Source of the DNA: Spongilla lacustris
Taxonomy: Eukaryota > Porifera > Demospongiae > Spongillida > Spongillidae
Direction of reading: 5' to 3'
DNA: 64,000 bases
Assembly (NCBI GenBank): GCA_949361645.1
Contig: OX442427.1
Coordinates: 2,592,179 to 2,656,178, forward strand
This document shows, piece by piece, positions 11,337 through 23,100 of the stretch. Below the pieces are notes generated by a model. It saw only the letters and a program-made list of their open reading frames with translations, did no database searches and was not told the DNA's origin. The position numbers and the translations under genes were made by a program. The stretch's first letter is position 1. Every line of letters starts with the position of its first letter.

Positions 11337-11911
11337 AATATACATGTACATGTACATGTACAGTGTACATATACATGCAAATGTAAAATGTACAGTGTAA
11401 ATGCTATAGACCTACCATTGCCAGGGGTGTCCAGAGTCTGGGGTCTCATCACTTTTGTGACATAATCACACAGTGTCATCTGAACTGCACGATAAGAGAC
11501 ACAAAATGATTATTACATCGTGTATATGGTACCAAGAACCATGAACCTACATGTACATGTAGATGTCTACAAAGACGATGTACAGACTGTACACACATAC
11601 AAGTACAAATATGCCGCTTACAGAACAAATCAGCGTTTGGAAGTGTATGTACCATTGTACATATACATGTCATTGTAGTCGCACCAAATAATGCCAATGT
11701 ATTAATTAGCACAACCAAAACAGCTCTTGAATACAAAGGCCTTGATTGTTCTAAACAAGTACTACAGTACATACATGCAGAACTAAAATACACACATAAG
11801 CCATGCCATGTCACCTTTGTGGTAGGAATGAGTATTTGCGGTGGCAACAGTGATCAAGGACTGCCCATAGCCTCTTAACAGAGCTGACTTTGAGGACTGG
11901 GCTCTAAACAA
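6191..11911 (-). CDS. JMJD8: JMJD8-like JmjC-domain protein (N-terminus missing)
   Basis: Six exons on the minus strand join in phase: 11815-11911, 11416-11484, 11009-11128, 9986-10053, 9315-9449 and 6191-6271. All junctions are GT..AG. They give 189 residues ending in a stop. Diagnostic stretches are TANTHSYHK, NETLYHFGDNDREGWKDLF, FGMAGPGTGVPFHIHGPTFA, RWFLYPP and FPDHWWHATLNLDTAVFMST, colinear with JMJD8 of vertebrates along its whole C-terminal two thirds. JMJD8 is known as an endoplasmic reticulum luminal JmjC protein. The metal motif here reads H-I-H and W-W-H-A-T rather than the usual HxD/E...H. About 60-75 N-terminal residues, including the signal peptide, were not found upstream by eye. 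The terminal exon lies 3.0 kb from its neighbour, across an intron holding a 420-bp homopyrimidine tract. Confidence 0.9.
7118..7535. repeat. Homopyrimidine tract (CTCCCT-rich), ~420 bp
   Basis: Almost pure C/T on the plus strand, with local tandem units of CTCCCTCCCCTCC type. It lies in the last intron of the JMJD8 gene, where the transcript reads purine-rich. Long ORFs predicted on both strands here are low-complexity artefacts. Confidence 0.95.
11247..11336. repeat. (CA)n microsatellite
   Basis: About 45 uninterrupted CA dinucleotides, followed by TACATGTACATGTACATG. It lies in a JMJD8 intron. Confidence 0.98.
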
Positions 11912-12715
11912 CTGATGAAGAATTACAGTCAGTACGAGTGCATAAATACAATAACAGTTGACACACAAATATCTAGAAACTTCCCCCGCCCGGGTATTCA
12001 TCCCCCACCCAAGTATTCAATCTGTTTTGTTGGCAATGTGAGGCCTGCACTAAAGTGAACACATTGCATAAATGTCCAAATGGATGGACATTATGCGATA
12101 CAAAGGGAGCTTCGCTTCAGAACTTCATGTAACAATTACATGACACTGTAAGGATCAGCATGCATGGTAGTCAGAGTAGTCAGACCCTTGCATATTTACA
12201 TGTATAAGGGTCTGGAAACATTTGTAACCCACACCCTTTTATGTATCACACCCACCTAATATCTCCAGTAATATCAGTGCTGGCAAGGTTAAATGTATGA
12301 GCCCACTGTTGCCATATCACCCTTCCTTACTACCAATACAATAAGAATGCATTCCAAACTGCAAGCTTATGAACAATTATGTAAGTGCCATAACCTGCTC
12401 TTTTAACTCATGTCCAACACACAACATGACTATAGCTGGCTCATAGGCAGGACTTCTAGACTTGCGCACTAAGATTTAGAAAGTGTGGGCTGAAAGGACA
12501 AATCAGCTGAGGGAGGGCCCTCCCACCCAAGCTAATGGGAGGATGGGGGGAATGCTGAGAGCTCCTCCATTTGGGGTCTGAAGAAAGCTGACACCACATG
12601 TGACCCTATGTTTTTGAGCTCAGTTAGGTTCTTCTCCTAGACGGGAAATTAGGAGCCTGGAGAATAATTCATTGGTCATTTTAGCTTTTAGAACCCCACT
12701 TTGTAATCGTGGTTA
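11912..12715. other. No gene recognised
   Basis: Upstream of the first recognised JMJD8 exon. The missing N-terminal exon(s) could lie here or further upstream, but no segment matched. Confidence 0.4.
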
Positions 12716-12875
12716 GTGAGCCCTTATCCCTTTCCCTCCTTACCCCCTACCCTCCTTACCCCTTTCCCCCTACCCTCCTTACCCCTTTCCCCCTACCCTC
12801 CTTACCCCTTTCCCCCTACCCTCCTTACCCCTTTCCCCCTACCCTCCTTACCCCCTACCCTCCTTCTTGCCCTCT
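12716..12875. repeat. 24-bp pyrimidine minisatellite
   Basis: The unit CCCTACCCTCCTTACCCCTT plus TCCC is repeated about five times with small variants. Confidence 0.93.
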
Positions 12876-13384
12876 TAACCCCTAGCCTCCACTCCCTATT
12901 AACTCAGGCAGTAGGGAGGTGGGAGGGAAGGTTAGGAGAAGGAAGAGAAGGACAGTAATGGATGACCGGCATGGCCAAGGTGTGGCAACAGCAGACCCAT
13001 AGGCAGGATCTTACAAATCAAATGGGCAAATGGGTCGGGCTGACTCAACCACTGCCTATGGGCCTGGTGACAAGCCCAAAGGTGAGGTCCAGCAAGGAAG
13101 AGGAGAAAAGAACCTTGCCAAACCATGGTCTCATGTGACATGTGTTAAAAATAGAAAATAAACAAAAAATTGTGTCCTTCCCTGCATACATGTACATGCA
13201 GCTGTTCAGCTGGCAACCATTTTGGGGAGCTGCCAACTCAGCTGCTGTAACTGTGGGCAGCAGCAAATCTGACTGCAGATCTGTGTTTACATGCAAACAT
13301 TGCACTGCACTGGGTGACCTAATGAGCCATTGTAACCACAGCCCTCATCTTATCCTCATTATGTAATTATGAGTGTGTCATTTT

Positions 13385-13858
13385 AATGGACCCTTTGCAT
13401 GAAAGATCTGAAGTATGAGAAACGTCACCTGGGGAGTAAAAACCACAGCAGTTGCCTAGAGACATTGTGGCACGATCGCGGACCTTTGCATAATAAAATG
13501 GCAATGCTCGGAGTCATTCCTTCCCGCTTGGACAGTGATCCTTCGGCCGATCCAGTTCCTGGTCAAACTATGCTGCCAACAGTAAGCTTGACAGAGTCTG
13601 ACATACCGGGAGCCTTTTTAAATAGATGGCTTTAAAAAGGCTCTGGGTAGGTCAAACTTACTGTTGGCAGCATAGTTTGATCAGGAACTGGATCGGCCGA
13701 AGGATCGTTGTGAAGGAATGACTCCGAGCATTGCCATTTTATTAGACAAAAGGTAAAAGGTCCGCGAACGTGACACAATGTCTCTAGGCAACCGCTGTGG
13801 TTTTTACTCCAGACGTGACGTTTATCGTGCTTCCGATCTTTCATGCAAAGGGTCCATT
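13385..13858. mobile_element. 474-bp foldback (long inverted repeat) element
   Basis: The left arm begins AATGGACCCTTTGCATGAAA and the right arm ends with its reverse complement at 13858. The arms are about 230 bp and imperfect, with several small indels. They meet near 13620-13635 at a short AAATAGATGGCTTT centre. There is no coding capacity beyond shadow ORFs. The outer target duplication is unclear. Confidence 0.88.
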
Positions 13859-14271
13859 CCTTTGACCAATTACCTTTAACACAAATGGTGCCACAAATCC
13901 TACATCTACAGCAATTTTATTTTGACGAAACTTTAAAGTAGTTAAATATGTCATATTCACTATATGCAGATTTGTATAAATTAAAAGAATTTCATTTCAT
14001 GAGCACTTAAAGCTCAACATTCTCTTTCAATGCCAATTGTATACATTACGACCATTCATTTCTATTAATTAACTTATTCCGTTTTGGAGTTATGAAATCA
14101 TTTTAAGACATAGAATCAAAGCGAGCGAGGGGGAATGATGAAATTTAAATACATAATGTACTCCACCATCTCAGTGTGGCCAAGAAGGACCTTCATAAAA
14201 TTCTAGCCCACTTTTGCATTTGGTGTGTGACCTTCTTTGTCACATATGTTGACTGCTTGAATACCAGTATA

Positions 14272-14471
14272 NNNNNNNNNNNNNNNNNNNNNNNNNNNNN
14301 NNNNNNNNNNNNNNNNNNNNNNNNNNNNNNNNNNNNNNNNNNNNNNNNNNNNNNNNNNNNNNNNNNNNNNNNNNNNNNNNNNNNNNNNNNNNNNNNNNNN
14401 NNNNNNNNNNNNNNNNNNNNNNNNNNNNNNNNNNNNNNNNNNNNNNNNNNNNNNNNNNNNNNNNNNNNNNN
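14272..14471. other. Assembly gap (200 N)
   Basis: Exactly 200 N bases. The round length suggests a placeholder rather than a measured gap. Confidence 0.99.
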
Positions 14472-14545
14472 TAATACGCTTGGAAAGCTACCAAAACCAA
14501 TAGGTACGCTCGAATTCAACTGGGTTTGATGTACATCAGTCAATT

Positions 14546-14817
14546 ATGGTCTCCCCCGCCCCCCCCTAGTACGGGCACAGAACGGGCATTTGGACGGGGA
14601 TTGACTAGGATTTTTGCCCCAGGGGAATTATTCATGATGTCGCATGGCGCAGGAAATTTTATGCGGGCGTCTCTTCTGCTGCTCCACATAGTATGTGGGG
14701 GATTTTAATGGCTAGAATGCCCAAGGGGTTGGGGTTTTGAAAACCGCAATCTTCAAATCCCCACCTTCGCCCCATCTGTGCCCGCACTGGGGGGCCGGGA
14801 CTGGAGTGGGAGACCAT
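14546..14817. mobile_element. MITE with ~45-bp imperfect TIRs
   Basis: The left end reads ATGGTCTCCC and the right end GGGAGACCAT. Further in, AGTACGGGCACAGAACGGGC on the left mirrors AGTGCGGGCACAGATGGGGC on the right. There is no ORF. The target duplication was not resolved. Confidence 0.7.
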
Positions 14818-15359
14818 TGATAGGTGCATAAACTATAGCAGTAGAGGTCAGAATTCATTGTGTACGTGGGAAAACCTGTTAACCTTGCCCTGTCATCAAT
14901 ATATAAGAGGTCTGCCCAGGTCAATTAACAGTTTTAACATGGCTTCTATTTATACATGTACATTGTACATGTAGGTATTTTGTAGATACATGTAATTGTA
15001 ATTTCATTGCATGTGTTCATTTTCTGTACCTTTTAGCTTCTCCCTGTATGAACCAAACAAAGCATACTGAGGGAATATAAAGGTAGCCTAGTAGCATTCT
15101 GTTAAATGGGCTAATTATAAATGATGCCTTTTTCAAAATCCACCCATGGTTAGCACAAAAGGTCAGCTGTTTGTGAAGTTAGTGCAGGTGCTTTGCTTAA
15201 CAAGGCTGCATAGAAAAAAATAGGTGAATTTCTACATGATATTCGTGCTATTGATGCAATCAAAATCACAGAACCTTTCTTTTGTGATGCCTCTTACAAC
15301 CACATAGGGAAGCTTGGTACCCTAATGGTAAGTGTGTGTAATGGCAAACGAGATACCTG

Positions 15360-15690
15360 CATACCCTTATGTACCCTACTCCTCCCCTTATACCTACTAC
15401 TACCCCTACCCCTCCCAATACCTACCACTACCCTTACTATTACCCCTACTCTTCCCCTTACCTACCACCATGGGCGCCCCCAGCATTTCTGGAAGGGTGG
15501 GGCCAGGATAGGGTAAGGGGGCGCCATTTGACAGCCAAATATTACTATGGGGGTGTTGTATGCTTTAGGCCGATTCAGCGGGGGGGGGAGGGCATGGCCC
15601 CCCCCTGGGGGCGCCCATGACCTACTCCCTACCCCTACTCCTCCCTTTACCTACTACATGTACTACCTCTATCCTCCCCTTACCTACTAT
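15360..15690. repeat. CCTACTCCTCCCCTTACCTA-type pyrimidine microsatellite
   Basis: A degenerate CCTAC/CCTTAC repeat, split by the short inverted-repeat element at 15469-15619. Confidence 0.85.
15469..15619. mobile_element. 151-bp MITE with CATGGGCGCCCCCAG termini
   Basis: The perfect 15-bp terminal inverted repeat CATGGGCGCCCCCAG occurs at both ends. It is inserted in the CCTACC microsatellite, so the exact target duplication is ambiguous. Confidence 0.85.
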
Positions 15691-15824
15691 TCCCCTGGTG
15701 CATGGAGTGAGGTGACCTCAATGGTCACATGTGTAATAATGAGGAATTCACTGATACACTACTGTCAGAGTATGAAACATATCTACATGGATACTGTTCA
15801 CAAGTTGAGTTGACACAGATCTCT

Positions 15825-16395
15825 TTAATCTTTAATCCCCCGATGCATAACGGGTTATGCAAATGCCTAACCGGTTTAGCATTTTTTAAAAGTGGGATAC
15901 CACTTGTTTGGTTGATATCTTCTTATTATGTCTATATTCATTTGATAGCTAGATGCTTGCTAGGTCGGGGTTTCAACCTTTGTTCGTGATTACATAAACC
16001 AATGCGATGGTACAAAGTGTCAAAGTTCGAGTGGACAAAATGGCGCACTGGCAAACGGTGCCGAAGTTGGTTGATGGATGTATCGCAAAAAAACTCCAAA
16101 TAGAAGGAAGGTGGTAGAAGTGACTGGCGTTGGTCCCAAAGACGATTACACGTCAAATGGAGCGATGGCACGCGAACGGACGAGACTGAGTGGGGGATAG
16201 CGATACGTGGTTATGCGAAGGCTAAGCGCGATGGGGGAAGAAGCGGAAGAGATCAGCTCGATTAGATTCCATAGCTAGCGAATGTGAGGAAGTGGATGAG
16301 AATGACGAGAAGGAAAAAGAGACGATACACAGCCTAACTGCTTAGGTTTAACATGCATAACGGGTTAGGCGGTTCTCCGGGGGATTAAAGGTTAA
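15825..16395. mobile_element. piggyBac-like non-autonomous element (TTAA target)
   Basis: TTAA at 15825-15828 is followed by TCTTTAATCCCCCG. The 3' end is CGGGGGATTAAAGG followed by TTAA at 16392-16395. Terminal repeats of 13 of 14 matching bases flanked by TTAA on both sides are the hallmark of piggyBac insertions. A subterminal GCATAACGGGTTA motif occurs near both ends. The 563-bp interior has no credible ORF. Confidence 0.78.
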
Positions 16396-16408
16396 TTTAC
16401 ATAACACT

Positions 16409-16615
16409 CAGGGATTTACCGCTCCCACCCCCTATCCACCCCCTGGTTTGCCCCTAATTTGACTAATCCACCCCCTGGTTTATATGTGCCATGTCAAAAT
16501 AATACTGCATTTAATGGTGCAGAGGGAAGGCTTTTATTTTTGCCCACTCCCAATACTGTTATACATGTATATTCCGAAACCCACCCCCTGTTGCAAACTT
16601 GGCCATAAATCCCTG
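16409..16615. mobile_element. 207-bp MITE with CAGGGATTTA termini
   Basis: CAGGGATTTA at 16409 and TAAATCCCTG ending at 16615. The interior repeats CCACCCCCTG. The 5-bp flanks ACACT and TCACT differ at one base. Confidence 0.65.
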
Positions 16616-16990
16616 TCACTGTAATAAAGGAAGAGATGGTGGACACTCCTGTTGCTGTCATGAGTATCAAGAGAGCCAGAGAGAGTAAATGTACTAATAC
16701 TGAGTATAACATTGTTTATGTACTGAACAATATTATGGTTATGACATGTAGATATACATGATTACTATGTAAATGACAAGTTCAGATCGTAGCTGAGTGA
16801 TCAGTGTTACTCTATGGTATCATAATTGCAACGTCGGAGGATGGTCCTTTTTGCATTTTAAAATGCAAAGTATTCTCTTTCCACTATTGGGGTATACATG
16901 TATGCATGTAAGATTAATAGTGATGAAATGTCTGTTGCTAAGTGAATATATTTAGATGTAGCATTGATAGCAAGAATAAAAAGCAATGAA

Positions 16991-17286
16991 ACAAGTAAAT
17001 AAAAACATTCTCTATGAGAAAGTTGGTGGTGGTATATAGGATTTGAAGGCAATAGTGGTGTAAAAAGCAGGGAAACAAGGGTTGAATGATAAGGAAAAAC
17101 GAAATAGTCCTATATTTAGCACATGCATGAACAATGTATTGTCCAACAATGTGTGCTGGGCTAAATATATGACTATTTCGTTTTTCCTTATCATTCAACC
17201 CTTGTTTCCCTACTTTTTACACCACTATTGCCTTCAAATCCTATATACCACCAACTTTCTCATAGAGAATGTTTTTATTTACTTGT
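16991..17286. mobile_element. Foldback element, family F, copy 1
   Basis: ACAAGTAAATAAAAACATTC at the left is mirrored at the right end. The arms are about 130 bp, with a centre near 17135-17150. It lies just past the 3' end of the P450 gene and shares terminal sequence with the copy at 20976-21263. Confidence 0.88.
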
Positions 17287-17563
17287 AGTACATAAATACA
17301 AGTGTACACACCTAACACTCTTGCTGTACATGTGCACTGTAAACATGTACACACTGAAGATCACTGACATTGTCAAGGGACAGTGACAGCATTGTAAAAT
17401 GTGCAAATACATGTACATGTACCAGAAGAGGGTGTTGATATTTGCATTGATATAAATGTGTACATCACAATATACAGTTCTATACAACAGCATTAATTGC
17501 ACAGCACACTAAATTCAGCAGTTCAACTAAACAGTAAGTAAGCCAAAAAAAAGTCCTCTTTTA

Positions 17564-20148
17564 CTAATTTCTTGATTCAATCTTGAGCTGTATTCCATTG
17601 CTTGGCGACATGGTGATACCAGTGGTAACTTTAAGTGGTATCTATTGAAGAGAAATATGATTAGTTTTCAGATACATCACTGAAGTACAGCAGCACAATG
17701 TAATTTGAAGTTATCAAAATTGCATGTGTTAGCGAGGCTGGGTTAAAAAGGATTTAAAATAGTGGCAATGTTATACATAAATGTACATAAAATAGAATCA
17801 AGAACACTGATACTGCTGGATGTCAATTACTTGACTACTTGCTGAAGCAGTATGAACAAAAAGACAAGGAATAACTACAACCAAATTTGCTAAACTATAT
17901 TATAAGATGAGAATAGCAGCATGAGGATATTGAAGGAATCACAACTAGGGTTATCAATACATGCAGAGGATAGTAGTAGAGGAACAATCATTCCATTTGA
18001 CATATACAGCTTACTGCAGCTGACAGGATGCATAAATTAAGATGAACAGGGAAATTCAATCTAGAACCTCTAACTGTAGACATTATCTGTAGTCTAGTTG
18101 CTATTTAGCTCATAATTTTGGCACTCATCTTACAATAAGATATAATCAACTGTCTGTTGATTTCTAATGCAGTACCAAAAATATCACAGGAAAAGGACCA
18201 ACGTTTGGCGCATTCTATGTCACCATTAATCCTGTATGCATGCAGGACTGTAGTGGTCCAAGCAATTTTTTTCTTCAAAGCCTTAATTCTGCATTCTATT
18301 TCTGCTATGTTTTTTTATCAGTATTGTATGACATCAGATGCGTGTTAATTATTGATTCCATATCTACTGCATCTGTCATAACTTTACTTAGAATGAGCTA
18401 GCTTGGGTTTGTACCACAATATAATTAGGATTCTAATGATAAAGGCTGAGACACAATTACCATGGGATCGCTAAATATAAATGCCACCACTAGTAAAATA
18501 TGTTGAATTTCTTCTTCAAAACTATTTCTGTTTAGAATTATGCGATCCTATGATGAAGAAAATTCCATGTGGAGGAGAAAAGTTTGTTTTCTTACAATAC
18601 AAGCACATGGCCTGGCCACTTGTAAAAACAGACTTGCTGAAAACGTTTTTGTTTGATGTCAGCAAAAATCTAAATGTACTATCCAATTCTCATAATCTGT
18701 TCTCAGTATAGTGCCTAGCTCATACCTTGCAACGCATTTTGCTGGTACCCTCATTCCTGTCCTTTACATGATACCTTATTAGGAGCATGCATTAGCTTGC
18801 ATTTGTAAAGTTTTAAATACTTGCGCAAGCTGTATGTTAGCATTCTGTATTTGGCTGTTCCAGTTTGCTAATTAACCGTTACAACAAAAGCAGATCGATG
18901 GGTTGAACTTGATTGATCTAGCTAGAACAATGCAGTTTGTTGTAGTTTGAGAAAGTCCAGTGTGTGGAAGTGCCTTAAAATGATTTCATGGTTACAGCAC
19001 TAATCCTCAAATAGCAATAAGTAATATAGACACACTAGATTATAATGACTCATGTACTTGGTATATGTGTCAGGGCATGAATTCTGAAACAAACCTCTGT
19101 TTCTGGTCCAACCACAAAACGATACTTCAGCAAAATAGTAATGAGTAACATCTTGGCTTCCATGAGTGCAAATCTCATGCCAATACAATTACGAGGACCC
19201 CAGCCAAAAGGAATATGGCACAACTGTGGGCGCTGTTCTTTCTCTTCAGGAGAAAAGCTAATAAATTAGATAAGTAATTAATGCACACTGTGTACATGTA
19301 GCTGCCTGTAAACTGTACCGTTCTGGTCTGAAATTTTCAGGAGATTCCCATATTCTTTTGTCATGGTGTATATTCATGATAGGAATAAACACTACAGTTC
19401 CACAGGGTATGTTAAATTCACCAATTTCAACATCTTGTGTACACACTCGGCTTGTCCTGCAGAATACCAGAAAGTAACTTTTTGGCAATGTACGGCAGAG
19501 TTACAATGTACCTAAGAAGAAACAGCCAATCCGCAAAAACGATCACCAATGAATTCACCATTGTAAATTTTTATTGCACCTATGGCACTAATTACTTTTG
19601 GTAATGACATTCTAGGGGGTGTTTCTAACTAGGACTACTTGCTCTCTGTATATGCATGCTGAATGACTGTGTTATGAGGTTACTTGCTTAGGCTGACTGA
19701 CAATGGCATGTATTACAGTAAATACATCCTTGGATGACCATGAAGTGTAATGACACGTACAGTATAAATAACTTCAATTCTCCACCTTGAATTAAACAAA
19801 GTTATAGCTTAATAATAAAATGACAGATTAATTTTGGATACATACATCATCTGCATGTTATGCTAAATCTTGTAATTTTTTAAACACAACAGCACACTGA
19901 AAATAAATAAATAAATATCCGTATAATGAAGTACTGACTGATAAGCAGGCGGATAAAGTCTGAGACTCTCCTGAATCACCATGTCCAAATATTCTATGTC
20001 CTGTGTTGCTTCATACATACCAGTAGCAATCTGCAAAGACATACAACTGTAGATCGACCTGCATACAGTGTAGGCTGAAAATGTAAACTATTGATACCAC
20101 ATTATTTCCATTAGCGGGTATTTGTGTTGATAGTGGGACAAAAGTGAT

Positions 20149-20181
<33 letters not shown>

Positions 20182-23100
20182 CCCTTATGTTTCTTCTATC
20201 AGAAAATACCATACATGCAGATTAATCTGGACCCACTACCGTGGGTCCTATGTAGGATTGGCTTCGTGGGCGTGGTTTTTGATCGAGCGTTTTAAAACGG
20301 TAATGAAGCGTTGCCTTTATTTCCCAGCTCGCATATATATATATATAATCCATCACAGACATGACAGATATAAAGCGTGAACTTCGCTAAACAGTGCCGT
20401 TTACGTGGAGTGAGAAGTCGGTACCAAATTCCGCCATTTTATTTTTGCTCTCCTCCGTTCATCACGTATAACTCGCGACAGGAACGTCGTAAGAAGACGA
20501 GATTAGCTTCAAAAAGTTGCATTTTATTTCCAAACGTGCCCTTTCATACAAATAAGACCTATACATTTGTTAGCTGGTGATGAAATGCCGTGAAATGACC
20601 CAAGCAGGTGCAATTCATTATTGGTGAAAATTCTCGGTTGCCTAGCAGTATGCAATATGACGTCACACACGCGTCTTAATTTACTGTTGCCAGGCTACAC
20701 ACAATTAATAACGTACGCAGAGGTGGTTCTACATTCAGCAAAGGTGACCAAGCCAAAGAAAACGGCTTGTTAACTAGGAAAACTCTTAGTTTAAGATACC
20801 CGAAGAACAAAGATACATGTAGGCCTATTAATAGAATTAAAGAGGCCTTAGTATATACTTCCCGATACTGATAACCTAAGAGGAATCTAAGCGTCCTATG
20901 CATTGCAACGAATACACAAAGCCATACTGATATTATATTGACTGAACACTCCTGGCTGAGAAAAAAATTAGGGGAACAAGTAAATCAAAAACTTCTCTAT
21001 CGAGAAAGTGATTGATGGTATGTAGGATTGGTGGTGCAAAAAGCAAGAAAACAAGGTACAGTATGTTAAAGTGAGGTCCTACAACTATAGCAGTCCTACA
21101 TTTGCAAATAGGCTTCTTCATTTGCAAATTCAGGACTGTGTGTTGTAAGATCCTACCAAACCTCACTATAACATACTTTACCATGTTTCCTTGCTTTTTG
21201 CACAACCAATCATACATGTACTACCAATCACTTTCTCGATAGAGAAATTTTTGATTTACTTGTATAAGGAAATGCCTTTTCATGCATATGATATTTACCT
21301 TCAGCAAAAGTTCCATGCCCTTTCCTGCACCCCACCCCCACTGCAACCAAACCTCCTGCTCCCAAGTTCAGCCAACCCTCTGATAAATGTTGGATCAGCG
21401 CATAGGCATACATGTACTATAGCATTCACTCTTTCATCCACAACCCTCTATACCAAAAGTGTGATCATCAACATATTTACAATATATCAATTACGAAATA
21501 TTTTACAGTTAAATTGCTAACAAACATGCAGACTAGTGTAGTGTAATACAATGTATAATGGTATAAAAAGTTATACAAGAAAATGGTTCTTTTAAATTTA
21601 TCTTACTTAAGTCATAGTGGTATTCAAATATGTCACGTGATAACACAAAATTGCACGACATGGTGCATAAACGCTTGCGGATTCCAAAAATGTATCTTTA
21701 CAACATGTTTTGATACATGTACATAGTTATGGTTGACAATTTTTATTTTCTGCTCTCTTTGATTTTATTACACAAATAGTTTTTTCGTTTCACAAATAGT
21801 TTTCACTGATGTACTTTAAATGGCATGGTGTCATACATACTCATCACTAGTGTTACTGATTACCAAAACTTACAGCATGTGTTTTGAAGTAGCTGTCAAT
21901 CTCTTCACATAATTTATCTTGGACTTCAGGGTTAGTAGCCAGCAAGTAGCTCGTGAAGGATAGACAGTTTGCAGTGGTCTCGTATCCTGCTAGCAAGAAT
22001 GTTAAGCAATGGGTTTTTATTTCCTTAGTAGTTAGTATAGCACATTTTCCTTTTGCTTCACTGTCACTGCCATCAGTTCTTTCTAAGTCAAGCAATAGTT
22101 GAAGAAAGTCATTGTGCTGATATACAGAAAAAGCAAGCAGTAAAATTCCTCATGAAGAATATTTTGAATACATGTATGGTTTGTGTGGAATCAATTGTGT
22201 TTTTTTTTTTGCATCAACAAACTGACAACAAAACTGAATTTGATGTTGTGAACTCATTATACTTAACTTCACTGTTTTTTTCCGTATTGGAGTTTGCCAC
22301 TTATAGTAGTAGTTCACCACATAAATGCTACATGTAAGTACTTCGGGTGCAAAATAATTATGATGGGCATTTACACGTAATTCAAACTAATTAAATAATA
22401 TAATACCTGTATCTGCATATCTACATGTCATTACTCAATGACAAACAAGCATACGGACACATGGTACATGTACATACATACATTTGACACTCAGATACAT
22501 CGCGGCATATATCTTAATTGATCACTCCTGGCAGATGTACAGACATGTACATGCACATGTATGCACATGCATGTACCTTGGAGTGTTCTCAATGAGCACT
22601 GCAGTTATTAATTAACCTTTATTTTGTACTGGACATGTAGCTTAATATGTGACCACAGAAATTATAAATGTCCCTCACACGGTACTAGTCCATGATTTTC
22701 CAGTTGTTCCATTTAGTTGTTTTGAAATAACTTACACATGTACATGTACACCTACATGGTTCTTTGTAATGGGCGCATAAATTTACAATAAAAAGTATCT
22801 GATTTGAGTAATATAATGCTATATTTGGTTAATTAAACCTTTACCTGAATCACGATTTTAAGTGTCATGAAAACGATTAGCAAACACTCGCTACTACTAT
22901 AGCCAATGTACTGTACAAATCAACAGGACTTAAACATATTGCTGAGTTGATTTGTTTTGTTATTTTCGAAACGAGACTTACACTGTATGCTTGACACAAA
23001 TTTCAAACTTTAGCTAACTTAGTTTTGTCGACAACAGATTTTATTGGAGTGTGGATCTGCAGGCTCTTGCGGTTGATGCTAATTGTGGCCAGAAACCACT

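Noticed and set aside
11167..11479. Thr-His and Cys-Val repeat ORFs
   Set aside because: Translations of the CA microsatellite, not proteins.
14176..14543. ORFs of about 86-117 aa at 14.2-14.5 kb
   Set aside because: They exist only by reading through the 200-N assembly gap.
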